Shown piece by piece: positions 6,463 to 15,051 of a stretch of 35,564 nucleotides of DNA. The translations under genes and the position numbers were made by a program. Below the pieces are notes generated by a model. The model was given only the letters and a program-made list of their open reading frames with translations, searched no databases and was not told where the DNA came from. This DNA is from Cytophagaceae bacterium (GTDB lineage Bacteria; Bacteroidota; Bacteroidia; Cytophagales; Spirosomataceae): the NCBI GenBank assembly GCA_947450365.1, contig CANFVE010000029.1:1-35564 (forward strand), in the 5' to 3' direction. Each line of letters starts with the position of its first letter. Position 1 is the first letter of the stretch.

Positions 6463-6562
6463 ATTAAACGGACTCATTTCATTTTCAAACATAGTATGAA
6501 TAATTCTTTCAATGTGATTAAACGGGCAAAAATATGATAGTGTATAATATATACCCATTTCT
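6462..6562. other. Right attachment-site region (attR candidate) at the element/comM junction
   Basis: The 100 bases between the recombinase stop and the comM remnant contain an exact 10-bp direct repeat, GATTAAACGG, at 6462-6471 and 6516-6525, and an imperfect palindrome GTATAATATATAC at 6542-6554. ComM-like sequence starts at 6563; the comM frame is closed upstream by TAA at 6545-6547. The crossover must lie near or just after this point. Without the left end or an empty site, the core cannot be defined. Confidence 0.55.
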
Positions 6563-7450
6563 ATGATGATAGGACCACCGGGGGCGGGCAAGACCATGAT
6601 GGCCAAACGCCTACCGAGTATTCTTCCGCCGATGAGCTTAAAGGAAGCACTGGAAACAACCAAAATTCATTCCGTGGCGGGAAAACTCATGGGAAAAGTG
6701 TCACTGATTTCCCAGAGACCCTTTCGGGCACCCCATCATTCGGTTTCTTCCGTGGCTTTGCTGGGTGGCGGGGCGGTTCCCCAACCGGGTGAAATTAGTT
6801 TAGCGCACAATGGGGTTTTGTTTTTGGATGAATTGCCTGAATTTCCCAGACATGTCGTGGAAGCGATGCGCCAACCCCTCGAAGATCGCCAAATCCATAT
6901 TGCACGTGCTAAATTTTCGGTCGAATTTCCGGCCAATTTTATGTTGGTCGCCAGCATGAACCCATGCCCCTGTGGATTTTATACCCATCCGGAAAAAGAT
7001 TGCACCTGTGGAACGGAATTGGTCGAAAAATACCTGAATAAAATTTCAGGCCCCTTATTAGATCGAATGGATTTACATGTGGAGGTGAGTCCGATGCGAT
7101 TTGAGCAAATGACTTCGAATCAAAGCCAAGAAGGGAGTTGGGCTATTCGTGAACGAGTTATTCGAGGTCGTAAAATGCAGGAAAAACGGTTTGAGAAATT
7201 TCCGCAATTTCATGCGAATGCCAGTATGCCTTCCCCGATGGTTAAACGCTTTTGCTCCTTGGATACCTCCTCACAGCACTTGTTGAAAAAAGCGATGGAT
7301 CATTTGAAGTTATCTGCGCGTGCCTATGACCGTATTTTAAAGGTAGCGCGGACGATTGCGGATTTGGATTCGGCTTCGGAAATTGCAAGCCAACATGTGG
7401 CTGAGGCGATTACCTATCGAAGTTTAGATAGGGAAAATTGGGCCGGATAA
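6563..7450 (+). pseudogene. comM: ComM/YifB Mg-chelatase-like AAA+ ATPase, 3' part only
   Basis: 295 codons remain of a protein normally about 500 aa. ComM is a hexameric helicase that promotes branch migration during natural transformation. The visible part has Walker A GPPGAGKT (residues 4-11), Walker B VLFLDE (85-90), the four-cysteine NPCPCGFY...CTCG segment (135-149), LLDRMD (165-170) and the C-terminal magnesium-chelatase-type domain. The N-terminal Lon-protease-like half is missing: the sequence upstream is the recombinase element and an in-frame stop lies 16 bases before the ATG. By chance codons ATG ATG precede the Walker A, so a truncated ATPase could still be translated. Excision of the element would restore the gene. 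Confidence 0.88.
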
Positions 7451-7477
7451 TGTATTTTTGAAAAAATTATCCATCGA

Positions 7478-8500
7478 ATGGTCAAAAAAATAGGTTTAGT
7501 CGGCTTTCTTTTCGTTGCCTGCTTGGGTCAATTAATGGCCCAGGAAAAAACAAATAATCCCTCGTTTCGGACTTTGATTCCGTTTGAGGAAATTTTCAAA
7601 CTTGCCGCCAAAGAGAAAAAGCCCATTTTATTTGAAGCCTATTTGCCCACCTGCTCTCATTGCATCGCCTATGACAAAACCTTGCGCGATCCGCGATTGA
7701 AAACGTATTTGCAGACGAATTATTTGGCCTATCAATTAGATCTTAGCAAAAAAGAAAACAACCTATTTCTACGCAATTCCCACATTTTTATTCCCTCAAC
7801 TCCCTCATTCATCGTTTTTTCTCCTACAGGAAAAATCATGGACATTGAACCCTTGGGGGATGAATCGAATTCTGCAGTAGGGATTCAACAAATATTAAAC
7901 CGGGCGAAAAATCCCTTGGCCTGTTCGGCCTTTTTGTTACAGAAATACCAGCAAGGAGAAAAAACCATGGATGTCATGCTTTCAGCAGGTTATTTTAGTC
8001 GGCTAATTATGGATACCACCCATACGATTGACATTGTCAATGAAATTGTTAGACAAATACCGAAGGAACAATATCAAGAGGATCGTTCGTTTTTAATCAT
8101 GCAGAAAATCATGCTGGATGATGAAAATCCATTGTTCCAACATTTCATTTCCAATTTAGGTGCTTATAAAACTAAATTCGATTCTTTGAATGTTCTTCAA
8201 ACAGCGGAAAATGTATTGATGTCAAGCCTATATTGCAGTCGGGCTCGAGCATACAGTCCAGAACGCATGGAAAGCATCAAAAATGGCTTACGAAAATTAG
8301 GTCTGCCAGAAGCGCAAATCACTTTAAGAACGATTGTATTGGAGGTTTTGATTGATTTGGATCACCGAGATGTAAGGAAAGCAACTTCTAAAATTCTTGG
8401 ATTTTATGCAGGCAAAGCTATTCCGGATCGTGAAAAAGAATTTTGGTGCAAGCAATTGACCCGAGGCCTGCCAAAAGATCAGGCTTGCCCTCTGCCATAA
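7478..8500 (+). CDS. Exported thioredoxin-fold protein with CxxC
   Basis: The protein is 340 aa. It starts with a signal peptide (hydrophobic to about residue 19, likely cleaved at MA-Q near residue 21). Residues about 33-125 form a thioredoxin-like domain: PTCSHC with Cys59 and Cys62, and STPS with the cis-proline at 109. This resembles the thioredoxin_7/DUF255-type proteins of Bacteroidota. The remaining 200 residues are helical and unrecognised, possibly a repeat or substrate-binding region. It probably works in the periplasm as a thiol-disulfide reductase or reacts with a specific partner. It lies 27 bases after the comM remnant. Confidence 0.75.
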   Translation: MVKKIGLVGFLFVACLGQLMAQEKTNNPSFRTLIPFEEIFKLAAKEKKPILFEAYLPTCSHCIAYDKTLRDPRLKTYLQTNYLAYQLDLSKKENNLFLRNSHIFIPSTPSFIVFSPTGKIMDIEPLGDESNSAVGIQQILNRAKNPLACSAFLLQKYQQGEKTMDVMLSAGYFSRLIMDTTHTIDIVNEIVRQIPKEQYQEDRSFLIMQKIMLDDENPLFQHFISNLGAYKTKFDSLNVLQTAENVLMSSLYCSRARAYSPERMESIKNGLRKLGLPEAQITLRTIVLEVLIDLDHRDVRKATSKILGFYAGKAIPDREKEFWCKQLTRGLPKDQACPLP

Positions 8501-8501
8501 A

Positions 8502-8533
8502 TTGTGACCGTAGGCTAAAATTTCTTGCCTTTG
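8502..8533 (+). promoter_or_regulatory. Promoter candidate for the M28 peptidase gene
   Basis: TTG at 8502-8504 and TGCCTTTG at 8526-8533, spaced by 21 bases, match the Bacteroidota pattern with one mismatch in the -7 box. Start codon is 53 bases downstream. Confidence 0.5.
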
Positions 8534-8586
8534 TGCTAAAAAAAAAGTAATTTTCAATGGATTTTTAGTCGTGTTAACCAAGCCAT

Positions 8587-10074
8587 ATGAAACGTACGTT
8601 TTCACTCGTATTCTTTGTTCTAGTTCTATTAGGAAGCAGCAGTTCGAAACCCATTTTGGGTGAAGAAAGTCTAGAGACTGTATTTAAGCGCATAAAAGAA
8701 GAGGTCGATGCCAACTCGAAGGCTTATACGAGTTTAGAAAAAGCCTGTGCGACAATCGGCCACCGATTAACAGGGAGCGCGCATGGGAAAAAAGCAGAAG
8801 AATTTGCCTTCAAATTATTTAAGGAATATGGATTTCGGGATGTTAAATATCAAGGATTTCAGGTAGAAGCATGGGCGCGTGATACGGTGACCCTTTCGGT
8901 GGCACCGCCAAAATCAGATGATTTTAGAGAGATACCGGTGGTTTCGTTAGCACTCACACCCGTGGAGGCCAATATTCAAGGCACCATTGTCGATGTGGGT
9001 AACGGTTTGGATGCTAATTTTGAAGAGAAAAAAGAGCTCGTAAAAGGCAAAGTCGTTTTAGCCAATATTGGATTATTGAATGCCCCTGAGGGAACTCGAA
9101 ATTTACATCGTTCTGAAAAAACAGCATTGGCCATTCAATATGGCGCGATTGGCGTGATTTTTGTGAATACGGTGAAAGGCCAGGTGTTATTGACCGGCAC
9201 TGCTTCGGTCACAGGCAATTTGATTTCGATTCCGGCAGTCTGTGTGTCTTTGGAAAGTGGAACTGAAATCAGGAAATGGTTGGGGGATCAACCGGGTTTA
9301 TTGGGCATGATCGAAATGCACAATGTGAGCCAACCGATTAAAGCCCGCAATGTAGTAGCCACTTTAAAAGGCGAAAATCGAAAATTCAAACATGAAAAAA
9401 TCATCATTGGGGGGCATTTAGATTCTTGGGATTTAGCCACAGGGGCCATCGATAATGGAATCGGATCTTTTTCGATCATCGATATCGCGAGAACCTTTAA
9501 GGCTTTGGGATTAAAAAGTAAGCGAACAATCGAATTTGTTGCCTTTATGGGTGAGGAAGAAGGCTTGTTGGGCTCTAAGGCTTACATTGAACGGGCTAAA
9601 CGGACTGGGGAATTAGATGATATCGTGTACATGATTAACCTGGACATGACGAACAATGTGAGTGGATTTAATGGAGGTGGTCGCCAAGAAATGATGGGAT
9701 TATTGAAGGAAATTGGGGACAAAATCAAATCGATTGACGGAGATTTCAAGAATCAATTAGCGAATTCAGCAGGCTTACATTCGGATCATCAATCGTTTTT
9801 ATTGGAAGGTATTCCGGCCAGCTCTCCAATGGGCGGTTTAAAAAGAGAGGTGTTGGATTGTTACCATGCGAATTGTGACGGATTTAATTTGGTCAACAAA
9901 AAAGAAATGGAAAATACCGTCAAATATACCTCCATGTTATTATACGGCTTAGCCAATGCGCCTAAGATTCCTGCCTTACGATTAGACTTTTATTCCACGC
10001 GAGATTTTTTCATCAAGCAAAATTTACGCCGGGAATTAGAATTAGGCAACGAATGGCGCTGGGGAAATGAGTAA
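8587..10074 (+). CDS. M28 family zinc aminopeptidase with PA domain
   Basis: The protein is 495 aa, exported by an N-terminal signal peptide (hydrophobic to about residue 16). A protease-associated domain occupies about 125-245 and the M28 catalytic domain about 255-460. Metal ligands are visible in the expected order: His277 in GGHLDSWD, Asp289 in AIDNG, Glu323/Glu324 in GEEEG, Asp353 in NLDMTN and His427 in CYHANCDGFN; HSDHQSF (398-404) is the usual helper motif. It should cleave N-terminal residues or dipeptides from extracytoplasmic peptides. A promoter candidate precedes it and the gene appears to be transcribed alone. Confidence 0.9.
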   Translation: MKRTFSLVFFVLVLLGSSSSKPILGEESLETVFKRIKEEVDANSKAYTSLEKACATIGHRLTGSAHGKKAEEFAFKLFKEYGFRDVKYQGFQVEAWARDTVTLSVAPPKSDDFREIPVVSLALTPVEANIQGTIVDVGNGLDANFEEKKELVKGKVVLANIGLLNAPEGTRNLHRSEKTALAIQYGAIGVIFVNTVKGQVLLTGTASVTGNLISIPAVCVSLESGTEIRKWLGDQPGLLGMIEMHNVSQPIKARNVVATLKGENRKFKHEKIIIGGHLDSWDLATGAIDNGIGSFSIIDIARTFKALGLKSKRTIEFVAFMGEEEGLLGSKAYIERAKRTGELDDIVYMINLDMTNNVSGFNGGGRQEMMGLLKEIGDKIKSIDGDFKNQLANSAGLHSDHQSFLLEGIPASSPMGGLKREVLDCYHANCDGFNLVNKKEMENTVKYTSMLLYGLANAPKIPALRLDFYSTRDFFIKQNLRRELELGNEWRWGNE

Positions 10075-10131
10075 ATATGACGCCAATTTATTAAATTTAC
10101 TTTTCAATTATCTACACGAGTTCGAGAAAGC

Positions 10132-11412
10132 ATGACAACCAACAATCCTTCCTTTTTTGACCATTCCATGGACATCGTTCCGGAGTCTTCATTTAAATCC
10201 ATTATCAAAGTAATCGGCATCGGAGGAGGTGGCTCAAATGCGGTCCGTCACATGGATAATTTAAAAATCAAAGGAGCGGATTTAATTATTTGCAATACCG
10301 ATTCACAAGCCCTTGCTTCTAACTCGGTGAAAACAAAAATCAAATTAGGCATTCAAGGCTTAGGTGCTGGAACAGATCCTGAAGTGGGTCGCCAAGCGGC
10401 CATTGAAAGCCAAGATGAATTGCGTAAAATATTAACGGATGAAACTGAAATGGTTTTCATCACCGCCGGAATGGGTGGAGGAACGGGGACAGGTGCGGCG
10501 CCGGTCGTTGCCGAATTGGCGCGCGAAAAAGGCCTATTGACCGTCGGGGTCGTCACAGCACCATACAAGTGGGAAGGCAAAGAAAAAATCAATTATGCCC
10601 TAAATGGCATCGAAGAACTAAAGACCTATTGCGACACCGTTTTGGTGGTCATGAATGATAAATTGGCGGAAATTCACCGCAATTTACCCTTGCGCGATGC
10701 TTTCTCCAAAGCGGATGACGTATTAGCGAAGGCCGTAAAAAGTGTTGTGGATGTCATCGCAAAACCTGGAGATGTCAATACCGACTTCATGGATGTGAAA
10801 AAAGTATTGAAAAACGCAGGTCAAGCCATGATGAGCTCCGCGCTGGGACAAGGCGAGGACAGAGCGCTTCAAGCCATCACCGAAGCCTTAGAATCCCCAT
10901 TATTGAATTCCCAAGAAATCAAAGGCGCTAAGCGAATCCTTGTCACAGTATCGACAAGTAGTCAGCGAGATTTGGTCATGAGCGAACAAGATGTCATCAT
11001 CGATTATTTACAAGCCCGCATCAGCGAACAAGCCGATATGATTAAGTTTGGTATTTCAACCGATGATGAATTAGTAGATGACCTATATCTCACCGTCATC
11101 GCAGCCGGATTCGAACATGAAAATGACGATTTAGATAAATTCCACCGAGGAAGTACAACGGGTTACCAACAAGGCGGCACCACCCTTCGTCCAGGCGAAA
11201 CCATCAGTTTTGAAGAACAAGATGGGGGCCTCCAAGTGGAACCCGAAAATGAAGTGATTCGATTCGCCAAAATGGTCGATCAATATAAAATAGGCCGCCC
11301 ATCCGAAAGTGACTTTGCGATTCCAACTTATCAACGGAATCACGTGCCTTTATACGACCTACGAACAGTTCCCCAAACCAAATGGGTTGAAACCGCTTTG
11401 TACGAAGATTAA
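10132..11412 (+). CDS. ftsZ: Cell division GTPase FtsZ
   Basis: The protein is 426 aa. It carries the FtsZ GTPase core: [10 protein letters not shown] near residue 30, the tubulin signature [10 protein letters not shown] near residue 117, NDKL, and the C-terminal GTPase-activating domain up to about residue 330. A variable linker follows, and then [10 protein letters not shown] near residue 395 resembles the conserved tail peptide that binds FtsA and other partners, with about 25 extra residues after it. FtsZ polymerises into the division ring. Oddities: the segment between NTDSQAL and GLGAG is about three residues shorter than the usual LTEGLGAG loop, and the gene stands between an M28 peptidase and cutC, not next to ftsA in a division/cell-wall cluster. 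It may therefore be a relocated ftsZ or a second paralog. Confidence 0.9.
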   Translation: MTTNNPSFFDHSMDIVPESSFKSIIKVIGIGGGGSNAVRHMDNLKIKGADLIICNTDSQALASNSVKTKIKLGIQGLGAGTDPEVGRQAAIESQDELRKILTDETEMVFITAGMGGGTGTGAAPVVAELAREKGLLTVGVVTAPYKWEGKEKINYALNGIEELKTYCDTVLVVMNDKLAEIHRNLPLRDAFSKADDVLAKAVKSVVDVIAKPGDVNTDFMDVKKVLKNAGQAMMSSALGQGEDRALQAITEALESPLLNSQEIKGAKRILVTVSTSSQRDLVMSEQDVIIDYLQARISEQADMIKFGISTDDELVDDLYLTVIAAGFEHENDDLDKFHRGSTTGYQQGGTTLRPGETISFEEQDGGLQVEPENEVIRFAKMVDQYKIGRPSESDFAIPTYQRNHVPLYDLRTVPQTKWVETALYED

Positions 11413-11461
11413 CGATGCGAGGCTTAGCTTAAAAAGCGCTTGGTATTCCAGCATGACGAAA

Positions 11462-12217
11462 CTAGAATTCTCGAACTTTCAGTACTGTTTCTCGAATTAA
11501 TTCCTCACTTGCATACGCGATGTCAAATTCAGAAATCGCCGCCACGCCTCCCATGGAAATACCCGGACGCCGATAATCCATCTCAGACTCACGAGTCGTC
11601 CGCGCACTTAGATGTACGGCATTAACGCCTATTTGTAGGAATTGTTGGCAATTTTGTGGATTCACCCCGCTGCCCGCCATGATTTCAATTCGGCCATCAG
11701 CCACCTGAACCATATCAGCAATCTGCTCCAAACCATCCAAGGCCCGATCTTTTTGACCCGACGTTAAAATCCGACAAAATCCCAAGGAGATCAAATCTTC
11801 CATCACCTGAATCGGATCCCGACTGACATCGATTGCCCGGTGACAAGTCAAAGGCAAATTGCCAACGAGCGCCTTAATTTCAGCTAAAAATAAGGAATCC
11901 AGACTCCCATCTGGCAATAAGGCACCCACCACCAGCCCATGGACACCCGCCTCGACTAAAGCTTTTGCCTCGGCCAGCATCGTCGTCTTTTCCCAAGCAT
12001 CATAACAAAAATCTCCTCCACGCGGTCGTAACATCGCATGAACTTCGATGTTGGTTTGACTCAAAACCGTATGAACCAGCCCTTGCGAAGGCGTCGTCCC
12101 TCCTTCCCAAGGCGATGCGCACAATTCCATTCGGGTCGCATCAGCCCGTTCAGCCGCTAGGCATGAAAATAGGGAATAGGCGCAAACTTCGACGGAAATA
12201 TCTTGTTTGATTCTCAT
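11462..12217 (-). CDS. cutC: CutC family protein
   Basis: The protein is 251 aa, the normal length for the family, a TIM-barrel protein of the cytoplasm. Recognisable blocks are VEVCAYS at the start, MLRPRGGDF, GLVVGALLPDGSLD, LTCHRAIDVS, ILTSG, IEIMAGSGVNPQN and VHLSART. CutC has been linked to copper homeostasis in E. coli, but its molecular activity is unsettled. It is convergent with ftsZ (49 bases apart) and divergent from the DUF2795 gene. Start ATG at 12215-12217 is the first in frame and fits the family N-terminus. Confidence 0.92.
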   Translation of the reverse strand: MRIKQDISVEVCAYSLFSCLAAERADATRMELCASPWEGGTTPSQGLVHTVLSQTNIEVHAMLRPRGGDFCYDAWEKTTMLAEAKALVEAGVHGLVVGALLPDGSLDSLFLAEIKALVGNLPLTCHRAIDVSRDPIQVMEDLISLGFCRILTSGQKDRALDGLEQIADMVQVADGRIEIMAGSGVNPQNCQQFLQIGVNAVHLSARTTRESEMDYRRPGISMGGVAAISEFDIAYASEELIRETVLKVREF

Positions 12218-12284
12218 AAAAAAGGCTTTTCAGAATTATAATGAAAATTTAAAAAATAAATCTTTTATAAATATTTTTTTATTT

Positions 12285-12292
12285 TACTTTTG
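12285..12292 (+). promoter_or_regulatory. -7 box TACTTTTG for the DUF2795 gene
   Basis: TACTTTTG matches TAnnTTTG exactly, 39 bases before the start codon. The -33 box is a poor T-rich match. Confidence 0.6.
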
Positions 12293-12331
12293 CAGACCGA
12301 TAAATATTTACAGCATTAATCAATATATCAT

Positions 12332-12553
12332 ATGTACTGGACACTAGAACTTGCCTCTTACTTAGAAGATGCCCCTTGGCCTGCTTCTAAAGACGAATTA
12401 ATTGACTTTGCCATCCGTACCGGATCTCCTTTGGAAGTCGTAGAAAACTTACAAGAATTAGAAGATGATGGTCAACCGTTCGAAAGCATCGAAGAAATTT
12501 GGCCAGATTATCCTACCAAAGACGACTTTTTCTTCAACGAAGACGAATATTAA
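12332..12553 (+). CDS. DUF2795 small acidic protein
   Basis: The protein is 73 aa and acidic. It belongs to the DUF2795 family as found, highly conserved, in Bacteroidota: it starts MYWTLELASYLEDAPWPA and ends DFFFNEDEY. Function is unknown; in other phyla the domain sits in small DNA- or stress-related proteins. It has its own -7 promoter box. A terminator follows at once, and the stop codon overlaps the stop codon of the convergent glpD. Confidence 0.88.
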   Translation: MYWTLELASYLEDAPWPASKDELIDFAIRTGSPLEVVENLQELEDDGQPFESIEEIWPDYPTKDDFFFNEDEY

Positions 12554-14115
12554 TCCAAAGAGGCGAAAGCCTCTTTTTTTATGCCTTCTAATCGACTTGC
12601 CATCGCCTCATCCCGCAATCCTAATCCCCAGCGCCGATGCAGCACATCCTCCCAACACGTCACCATCTCAAATTCCTTCAAATACCCAATTTCTCCTTGT
12701 AAATACGGTAATTCATCATCCAATAGTTGAATTCCATTCGATTCTCCTTGACAAAATTCCCATACATAACGAGCCTGTCCCCCATAGGTTTCCATCAGAT
12801 GCTGCTGCGTTTGCGAAGACATGATACCCTCAAGCACCTCTTGGCTAAAATCAACGGATGCTGAAATACCCAACGCATGATGTTGGGTTTGACAAACCGA
12901 CTTTTTCACATGAAAAACCTCCGTTTCTACCACATCCATCGTATCCGAAGCCATCACCCGGTAGGTCGTCCATTTCCCACCCATGATGCTAACCAATTTA
13001 CTCCGCTGATCTACTTCCACCTCATGATCCCGGACAAGCGATTTCGTATCCGTTTGCAGGGCATCGTTTAATTGCACTTGAAGCAATGGCCTTTGACCCA
13101 CAAAATGCGAGCTGATATCGGCTAAACTTGCTTTTTGTTTCGCGAAGCGATTAAAATATTCCAATAAATAGATTTTCTCTGTTTCCAAAATTTCAGGTCG
13201 GTCCGAAATCACATCAGGATCATCTGTGGTACCCACCAACACATAGCCACGCCACGGAATTAAAAATACGACGCGACCATCGTCTGTTTTGGGAATCAAC
13301 AAAGCCGTTTCACTAGGCCAAAACGATTTGGGCAAAACAATATGCGCACCTCTACTCACTTTCATTCGCGAACCTAATTTCGGATTCGCCATTTTCCGAA
13401 TCGCATCCGTGTAGGGTCCTGTCGCATTTACCACGGCGCGAACGGAAGCAGAATGTTCGAGATCGCCCAACAAATCCTTAAAATGCACATGTTTAATTTT
13501 CAAGGATTTTGGACTACAAAAAAAAGAGGTCAATTCACAATAATTTATCACCGTGGCACCCAAACGTTCCGCTTCTTGAAGAATACTAAGGGCATATCGG
13601 GCATCATTTAATTGGCCATCGTAATATAAAATACCCCCCTTCATTCGATTTGTTTCTAGGCCTGGAACTTCTTTTTTGATTTGATTAACACCTAATCCCC
13701 GGGAATCTTCCAAATTCGTCGAGCCCGCAATTTTATCATAAAGCCACATCCCGATTCGATAATACACGCGATCCCACCAGGAATAACAAGGGGTCAATAA
13801 GGCCAATGGATGAGCTAAATGCGGGGCATTTTGAAGAATGATTTTTCGTTCATGCAGGGCTTTGTAGACCATTTTAAACTGTTGCCAGTCTAAATTCCGT
13901 ACCGCTTGCTCCAAATATCGAACACCCCCATGGACTAATTTGGTAGATTTTGAAGATGTTTGACAAGCAAAATCTCCTTTTTCGATAAGTAAAACGGTAT
14001 ATCCTCGTAAGGTTGCATCTAAGGCCACGCCTGCACCCGTCGCTCCGCCGCCAATGATACAGAGATCATAGGAATCTTTTAATTTGGCAAATTGATCAGC
14101 TCGGCGAAAGGACAT
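12550..14115 (-). CDS. glpD: Glycerol-3-phosphate dehydrogenase (FAD-dependent)
   Basis: The protein is 521 aa. The N-terminal FAD-binding Rossmann motif is CIIGGGATGAG (residues 19-29), followed by TSSKSTKLVHGGVRYLE, typical of the GlpD/GlpA family, then RGAHIVLPK, LIPWRGYVLVGTTDD and the MGGKWTTYR block, plus the C-terminal helical domain. It oxidises glycerol 3-phosphate to dihydroxyacetone phosphate and passes electrons to quinones at the inner face of the membrane. It completes the pathway begun by glpF and glpK at 24979-27180 but is about 11 kb away in the opposite orientation. Its last codons are part of the DUF2795 terminator. Confidence 0.95.
   Translation of the reverse strand: MSFRRADQFAKLKDSYDLCIIGGGATGAGVALDATLRGYTVLLIEKGDFACQTSSKSTKLVHGGVRYLEQAVRNLDWQQFKMVYKALHERKIILQNAPHLAHPLALLTPCYSWWDRVYYRIGMWLYDKIAGSTNLEDSRGLGVNQIKKEVPGLETNRMKGGILYYDGQLNDARYALSILQEAERLGATVINYCELTSFFCSPKSLKIKHVHFKDLLGDLEHSASVRAVVNATGPYTDAIRKMANPKLGSRMKVSRGAHIVLPKSFWPSETALLIPKTDDGRVVFLIPWRGYVLVGTTDDPDVISDRPEILETEKIYLLEYFNRFAKQKASLADISSHFVGQRPLLQVQLNDALQTDTKSLVRDHEVEVDQRSKLVSIMGGKWTTYRVMASDTMDVVETEVFHVKKSVCQTQHHALGISASVDFSQEVLEGIMSSQTQQHLMETYGGQARYVWEFCQGESNGIQLLDDELPYLQGEIGYLKEFEMVTCWEDVLHRRWGLGLRDEAMASRLEGIKKEAFASLD
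12557..12580 (+). terminator. Terminator of the DUF2795 gene, embedded in the glpD 3' end
   Basis: AAAGAGGC (12557-12564) and GCCTCTTT (12569-12576) pair around a GAAA tetraloop and run into T's to 12580. The same bases encode the last residues of GlpD on the other strand. Confidence 0.88.
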
Positions 14116-14150
14116 GTAACTTTAATTACCCGATAAACACTCGGAAAAGT

Positions 14151-14184
14151 CTAAATTACTGATAACTATAAAATAAAACGCAAA
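14151..14184 (-). promoter_or_regulatory. Weak promoter candidate for glpD
   Basis: On the minus strand TTTG (14184-14181) and TAATTTAG (14158-14151) are 22 bases apart; the -7 box has one mismatch to TAnnTTTG and the spacer is one base long. Confidence 0.3.
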
Positions 14185-14198
14185 AGATTCCATTAATA

Positions 14199-14230
14199 TT
14201 GATATAAATGAAAGAGATTTTATAATTTTG
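14199..14230 (+). promoter_or_regulatory. Promoter of the TPR-ribH-lysC-serS group
   Basis: TTG at 14199-14201 and TAATTTTG at 14223-14230 are 21 bases apart, a good Bacteroidota match. The start codon is 72 bases downstream, leaving a leader of some 65 bases. Confidence 0.65.
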
Positions 14231-14302
14231 CAGTCCTTTGGCTCCTTAAGGTAGAGTTAAAGATCAAAAGCGTTTAAATTAGATTCCTGAAAAAGGATTA
14301 TT

Positions 14303-14980
14303 ATGGCAAAGAAAGAAATTAAAGAAAGCATTGAGCTTATTGAAAGTCCGGAGGCACTTCAACAAGAAGTATCGAAAGTAACTGGATACTTCGAACAAAA
14401 TAAATCAACCCTTTTAACCGTGATTGGTGCGGCGGTATTGGTGGTGGCTGGCTATTTTGGCTATACATGGTACTCGAACAATCAAGATATTGAAGGAGAA
14501 AAGAAATTATATAAAGCAGTTTATGCGTTTGAAGCAGATTCATTGTCTGCAGCGGCGAAAGAATTGGCGAAGGTTTCGGATGAATTTGGTGGTAATACGC
14601 AGAATTTAGCTGATTTGTATTTAGGTTCTACTTTGTTAAAGCAAGGAAAATATGACCAGGCGATTGAAAAATTAAAGAATTTCAATAGTTCTGATTTGTT
14701 GGTTCAGGCGCGTGCTTATGCCTTAATCGGGGATGCGTATTCGGAGAAAAAATCGTTCACTGAGGCCATTGAATATTATCAAAAGGCGGCAGATTACAAA
14801 TCGAATAAATTTTTCTCGCCAAGCTATTTGTTGAAATTAGCCATCGCATACGAAGCTAATAAGCAAGCGAAAGAAGCCTTAGATATTTATACGCAAATCA
14901 CGGAGAAATATGCGGAGTCGGCAGAAGCAACGCCAGCCAAAAAGTATAAAGCGCAATTAGAAAGCTCTATCTCTGAATAA
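14303..14980 (+). CDS. Membrane-anchored tetratricopeptide-repeat protein
   Basis: The protein is 225 aa. A charged cytoplasmic N-terminus (about 35 residues) precedes one membrane helix (about 36-57) and an outer part with TPR-like repeats, for example LADLYLGSTLLKQGKYDQAI, ARAYALIGDAYSEKKSFTEAIEYY and the final LAIAYEANKQAKEAL. The layout matches YfgM/Tol-Pal-type TPR proteins that sit on the outer face of the inner membrane and assist protein folding or complexes. The partner is unknown. It is the first gene after a good promoter; a strong hairpin separates it from ribH. Confidence 0.8.
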   Translation: MAKKEIKESIELIESPEALQQEVSKVTGYFEQNKSTLLTVIGAAVLVVAGYFGYTWYSNNQDIEGEKKLYKAVYAFEADSLSAAAKELAKVSDEFGGNTQNLADLYLGSTLLKQGKYDQAIEKLKNFNSSDLLVQARAYALIGDAYSEKKSFTEAIEYYQKAADYKSNKFFSPSYLLKLAIAYEANKQAKEALDIYTQITEKYAESAEATPAKKYKAQLESSISE

Positions 14981-14999
14981 ACATACAAGCATCATATGT

Positions 15000-15033
15000 A
15001 TAAGGGATAAGGGCAAACGCTTTTATCCCTTAT
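15000..15033 (+). terminator. Long hairpin between the TPR gene and ribH
   Basis: ATAAGGGATAA (15000-15010) pairs perfectly with TTATCCCTTAT (15023-15033) over 11 bp with a 12-base loop. Only a short T-rich stretch follows. It may be a partial terminator reducing read-through into ribH; the start codon of ribH is 18 bases downstream. Confidence 0.6.
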
Positions 15034-15051
15034 TCGTTTAACCCCATTGAA

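Larger units (their letters stand above)
1..6562. mobile_element. Integrated element (right part) inserted in comM
   Basis: This stretch is clearly more AT-rich than the chromosome to its right. It contains two serine recombinase genes, a replication-initiator-like gene and several short unrecognised genes with repeated leaders, and no housekeeping gene. Its right boundary is sharp: immediately after it the sequence becomes the Walker A region of ComM with no N-terminal half. The left boundary is not in the window. No conjugation, mobilisation or phage structural gene is visible, so it could be an integrated plasmid, a conjugative element whose transfer genes lie further left, or a small integrative element. 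The right end is well supported. The exact crossover base is uncertain by some tens of bases. Confidence 0.8.

Noticed and set aside
6563-7450. Complete short AAA+ gene
   Set aside because: Family members start about 200 residues earlier; the N-terminal domain is missing exactly at the element junction, so it is a fragment of comM.
12465-12824. 119-aa ORF on the + strand
   Set aside because: It is a shadow over the DUF2795 gene end and the glpD 3' part, both well supported by homology.
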